Assembly (NCBI GenBank): GCA_002479715.1
Contig: DLOT01000043.1
Location: 9,762 to 15,875, forward strand
Source: Ruminococcus sp. UBA7477
Lineage (GTDB): Bacteria > Bacillota > Clostridia > Oscillospirales > Ruminococcaceae
Direction of reading: 5' to 3'
Length of the DNA stretch: 6,114 nt
This document shows positions 4,915 to 6,114 of this stretch, one piece after another (the first letter of the stretch is position 1; the number at the start of each line of letters is the position of its first letter). Position numbers and translations under genes: made by a program. The notes under the pieces were generated by a model. The model was not told where the DNA came from and did no database searches. It was given only the letters and a program-made list of their open reading frames with translations.

Positions 4915-5595
4915 CTATATAAGACTGCGGTAGTCGCCGAAAGAAAAGTCTGCAAAGGCGCAAAGCTCGTCATGCTCTGCCGAGGTGAAGGGGTTTAAAA
5001 ACGCGCAGGTCATCATTCCGCCACTGCCTGCCGCCTTTATCCCGATAAGGATATCCTCAAAAACCATGCAGTCAACAGGGCTTATGCCAAGGCGCTCAGC
5101 CGCCAGCAGATAAACGTCCGGAAATCCCTTGCCGCGCTTAGTTTCGTTGGTAGTCGCAAAGGCATCAAAATATTGCAGTATCCCGTTATGCTCGAGCGCA
5201 GGCGCATAAAGCTGCTCTGTTGCAGCTGTCGCAAGACCTATTTTGCATCCGCGTTTGTGAAGCTTTTGCAAAAGCTCGGCAACACCGTCGAAGATCCTCA
5301 GCTCCTCGGCGTATTGGCGGTGTATCGACTCAAACCACTCGTTCATGATATCCTCGACCGATTCGTTAAGGTCTAAGATCTTGGCTGAATATACCGCCGC
5401 CTCCCGGAAGGTCATCGCCGCGACTGCGCGCCCGTAGCCCTCCGGCTCGGTAAGACCGCGTTTGCGGAAAAACTCCGCGTCCACCTCCCGCCATGCAAGA
5501 TGCGAATCAAGAATGGTATTGTCTAGGTCGAAAATAACGGCGCCGACCGTTTTCAAAGTCTCGGATAAGCCGCCGCTATAGTTTTTGTCTGTCAT
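4915..5595 (-). CDS. HAD-superfamily hydrolase, beta-phosphoglucomutase/phosphatase-like
   Basis: This 226-residue cytoplasmic protein has the four HAD motifs (numbering from ATG 5595). Motif I is VIFDLDNTILDS, with the nucleophile Asp23 and acid/base Asp25. Motif II is GLATAAT with Thr123. Motif III is Lys156 in RGKGFPDVYLLAAERLG, and motif IV is Glu180-Asp181 in MVFEDILIGIKAA. A helical cap (about 33-98) lies between motifs I and II, placing it in subfamily I with beta-phosphoglucomutases, phosphoglycolate phosphatases and similar sugar-phosphate phosphatases. The GKGFPD and FEDILIGIKAA forms are close to the phosphomutase-like group, but substrate cannot be read from sequence. The ATG at 5595-5593 overlaps the upstream YitT stop by one base (TGATG); a TTG at 5598 is the alternative and would add one residue. 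No clear terminator follows the gene. Confidence 0.88.
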   Translation of the reverse strand: MTDKNYSGGLSETLKTVGAVIFDLDNTILDSHLAWREVDAEFFRKRGLTEPEGYGRAVAAMTFREAAVYSAKILDLNESVEDIMNEWFESIHRQYAEELRIFDGVAELLQKLHKRGCKIGLATAATEQLYAPALEHNGILQYFDAFATTNETKRGKGFPDVYLLAAERLGISPVDCMVFEDILIGIKAAGSGGMMTCAFLNPFTSAEHDELCAFADFSFGDYRSLI

Positions 5596-6114
5596 CAAAG
5601 CTCACTGTCCTCATAAGATTTGAAGCCCTCTCCGTAGATAGCCGTCGCTGAGGTAACTATCATAAACGCCGACCTATCACGCGAATAGATCAGCTTTTTT
5701 GCCCGGTACAGGTTCTGCTTCCTCACAGCGCAGACCAGCATTGATCGCTCTCTGCCCGTATATCCACCGACGGCGTCAACAAGGCTGACGCCCACATCAA
5801 GCTCGTCAACAAGCGCCTTTGTGACCTCGTCCCGGTTGCTGCAAACCACCAGCAGAAGCTTCGCTTCGTCCGCGCCGTAAAGAACATAGTTCAGTACCGC
5901 CGCAGAAACGCATATGGTCAGCATCGAATAGATAACGCTCTCACGGCCACCGAAAACAGCCCCCGAGCAGAGAGCCACCGCACTGTCCAGTGCGAGAAAG
6001 ATACCGCCTGTTTTGAGATATGGCTTCTTCTGCTTGATAAGCTTAACGATTATGTCTGCACCACCCGTTGTCGAGCCGCACCGCATTATGATCCCAAGGC
6101 CGAGCGCCGTCAGA
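5595..6114 (-). CDS. YitT-family membrane protein, C-terminal part (5' end outside window)
   Basis: The frame is open through the right edge; 172 residues are visible (first whole codon ends at 6113), roughly 60% of a typical 280-290-residue YitT protein. The visible start, LGLGIIMRCGSTTGGADIIVKLI, matches the conserved loop of the family (usually GSTGGTDI), followed by hydrophobic segments around 36-53 and 60-79. A soluble C-terminal DUF2179-type domain runs from about 84 to 166: KLLLVVCSNRDEVTKAL, DVGVSLVDAVGGYTG, SMLVCAVRKQNLYRAKKLI, SAFMIVTSATAIYGEGF. The Met codon at 6086 is internal, because conserved family sequence continues upstream of it. The protein sits in the cytoplasmic membrane and its transport or other role is not known from sequence. 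Its stop is coupled to the start of the HAD gene. Confidence 0.88.
   Translation of the reverse strand, partial: LTALGLGIIMRCGSTTGGADIIVKLIKQKKPYLKTGGIFLALDSAVALCSGAVFGGRESVIYSMLTICVSAAVLNYVLYGADEAKLLLVVCSNRDEVTKALVDELDVGVSLVDAVGGYTGRERSMLVCAVRKQNLYRAKKLIYSRDRSAFMIVTSATAIYGEGFKSYEDSEL

Overview
The window looks like chromosome from a spore-forming, carbohydrate-degrading member of the Clostridia, most like Ruminococcus and relatives (Oscillospiraceae). The evidence is a glycan-hydrolase pair that includes a GH26 lipoprotein with a Ser/Thr/Glu-rich linker, a SpoVAC sporulation protein, moderate base composition, frequent ATA isoleucine codons and strong AGGAGG-type ribosome binding sites. The genus is an inference. 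I see no CRISPR array, insertion sequence, prophage, rRNA or tRNA.

Left part, plus strand (1-3015): the window opens inside the C-terminus of a probable GH95-type glycoside hydrolase. Its stop overlaps by 4 bp (ATGA) the start of a secreted GH26 mannanase-like lipoprotein with a CBM35-like domain, so the two probably form a translationally coupled glycan-degradation unit. A forespore sigma-G-type promoter overlaps the mannanase stop codon and drives spoVAC, followed after 43 bp by a YkgJ-type cysteine-cluster protein. That second gene has an odd translation start: a strong Shine-Dalgarno is separated from the ATG by a GC-rich hairpin.

Middle, minus strand (2996-4323): aroE (shikimate dehydrogenase) and aroK (shikimate kinase) form a tightly coupled shikimate-pathway pair. 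aroK converges on the cysteine-cluster gene with a 20-bp 3' overlap.

Right part: a 187-bp divergent intergenic region holds a 14-bp perfect palindrome and a near-consensus promoter for a monocistronic acpP (acyl carrier protein), which ends at a clear intrinsic terminator. Between acpP and the next gene lie about 130 bp with unexpected content: a perfect consensus housekeeping promoter (TTGACA-N17-TATAAT) on the minus strand, an 11-bp perfect inverted repeat centred on its predicted start site, and a 47-nt nested hairpin just downstream. No protein gene follows this promoter. It points at the 3' end of acpP, so it could make a small or antisense RNA. This is the most interesting part of the window.

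The right edge holds a minus-strand pair: a YitT-family membrane protein (N-terminus outside the window), coupled by TGATG to a HAD-superfamily phosphatase or phosphomutase.
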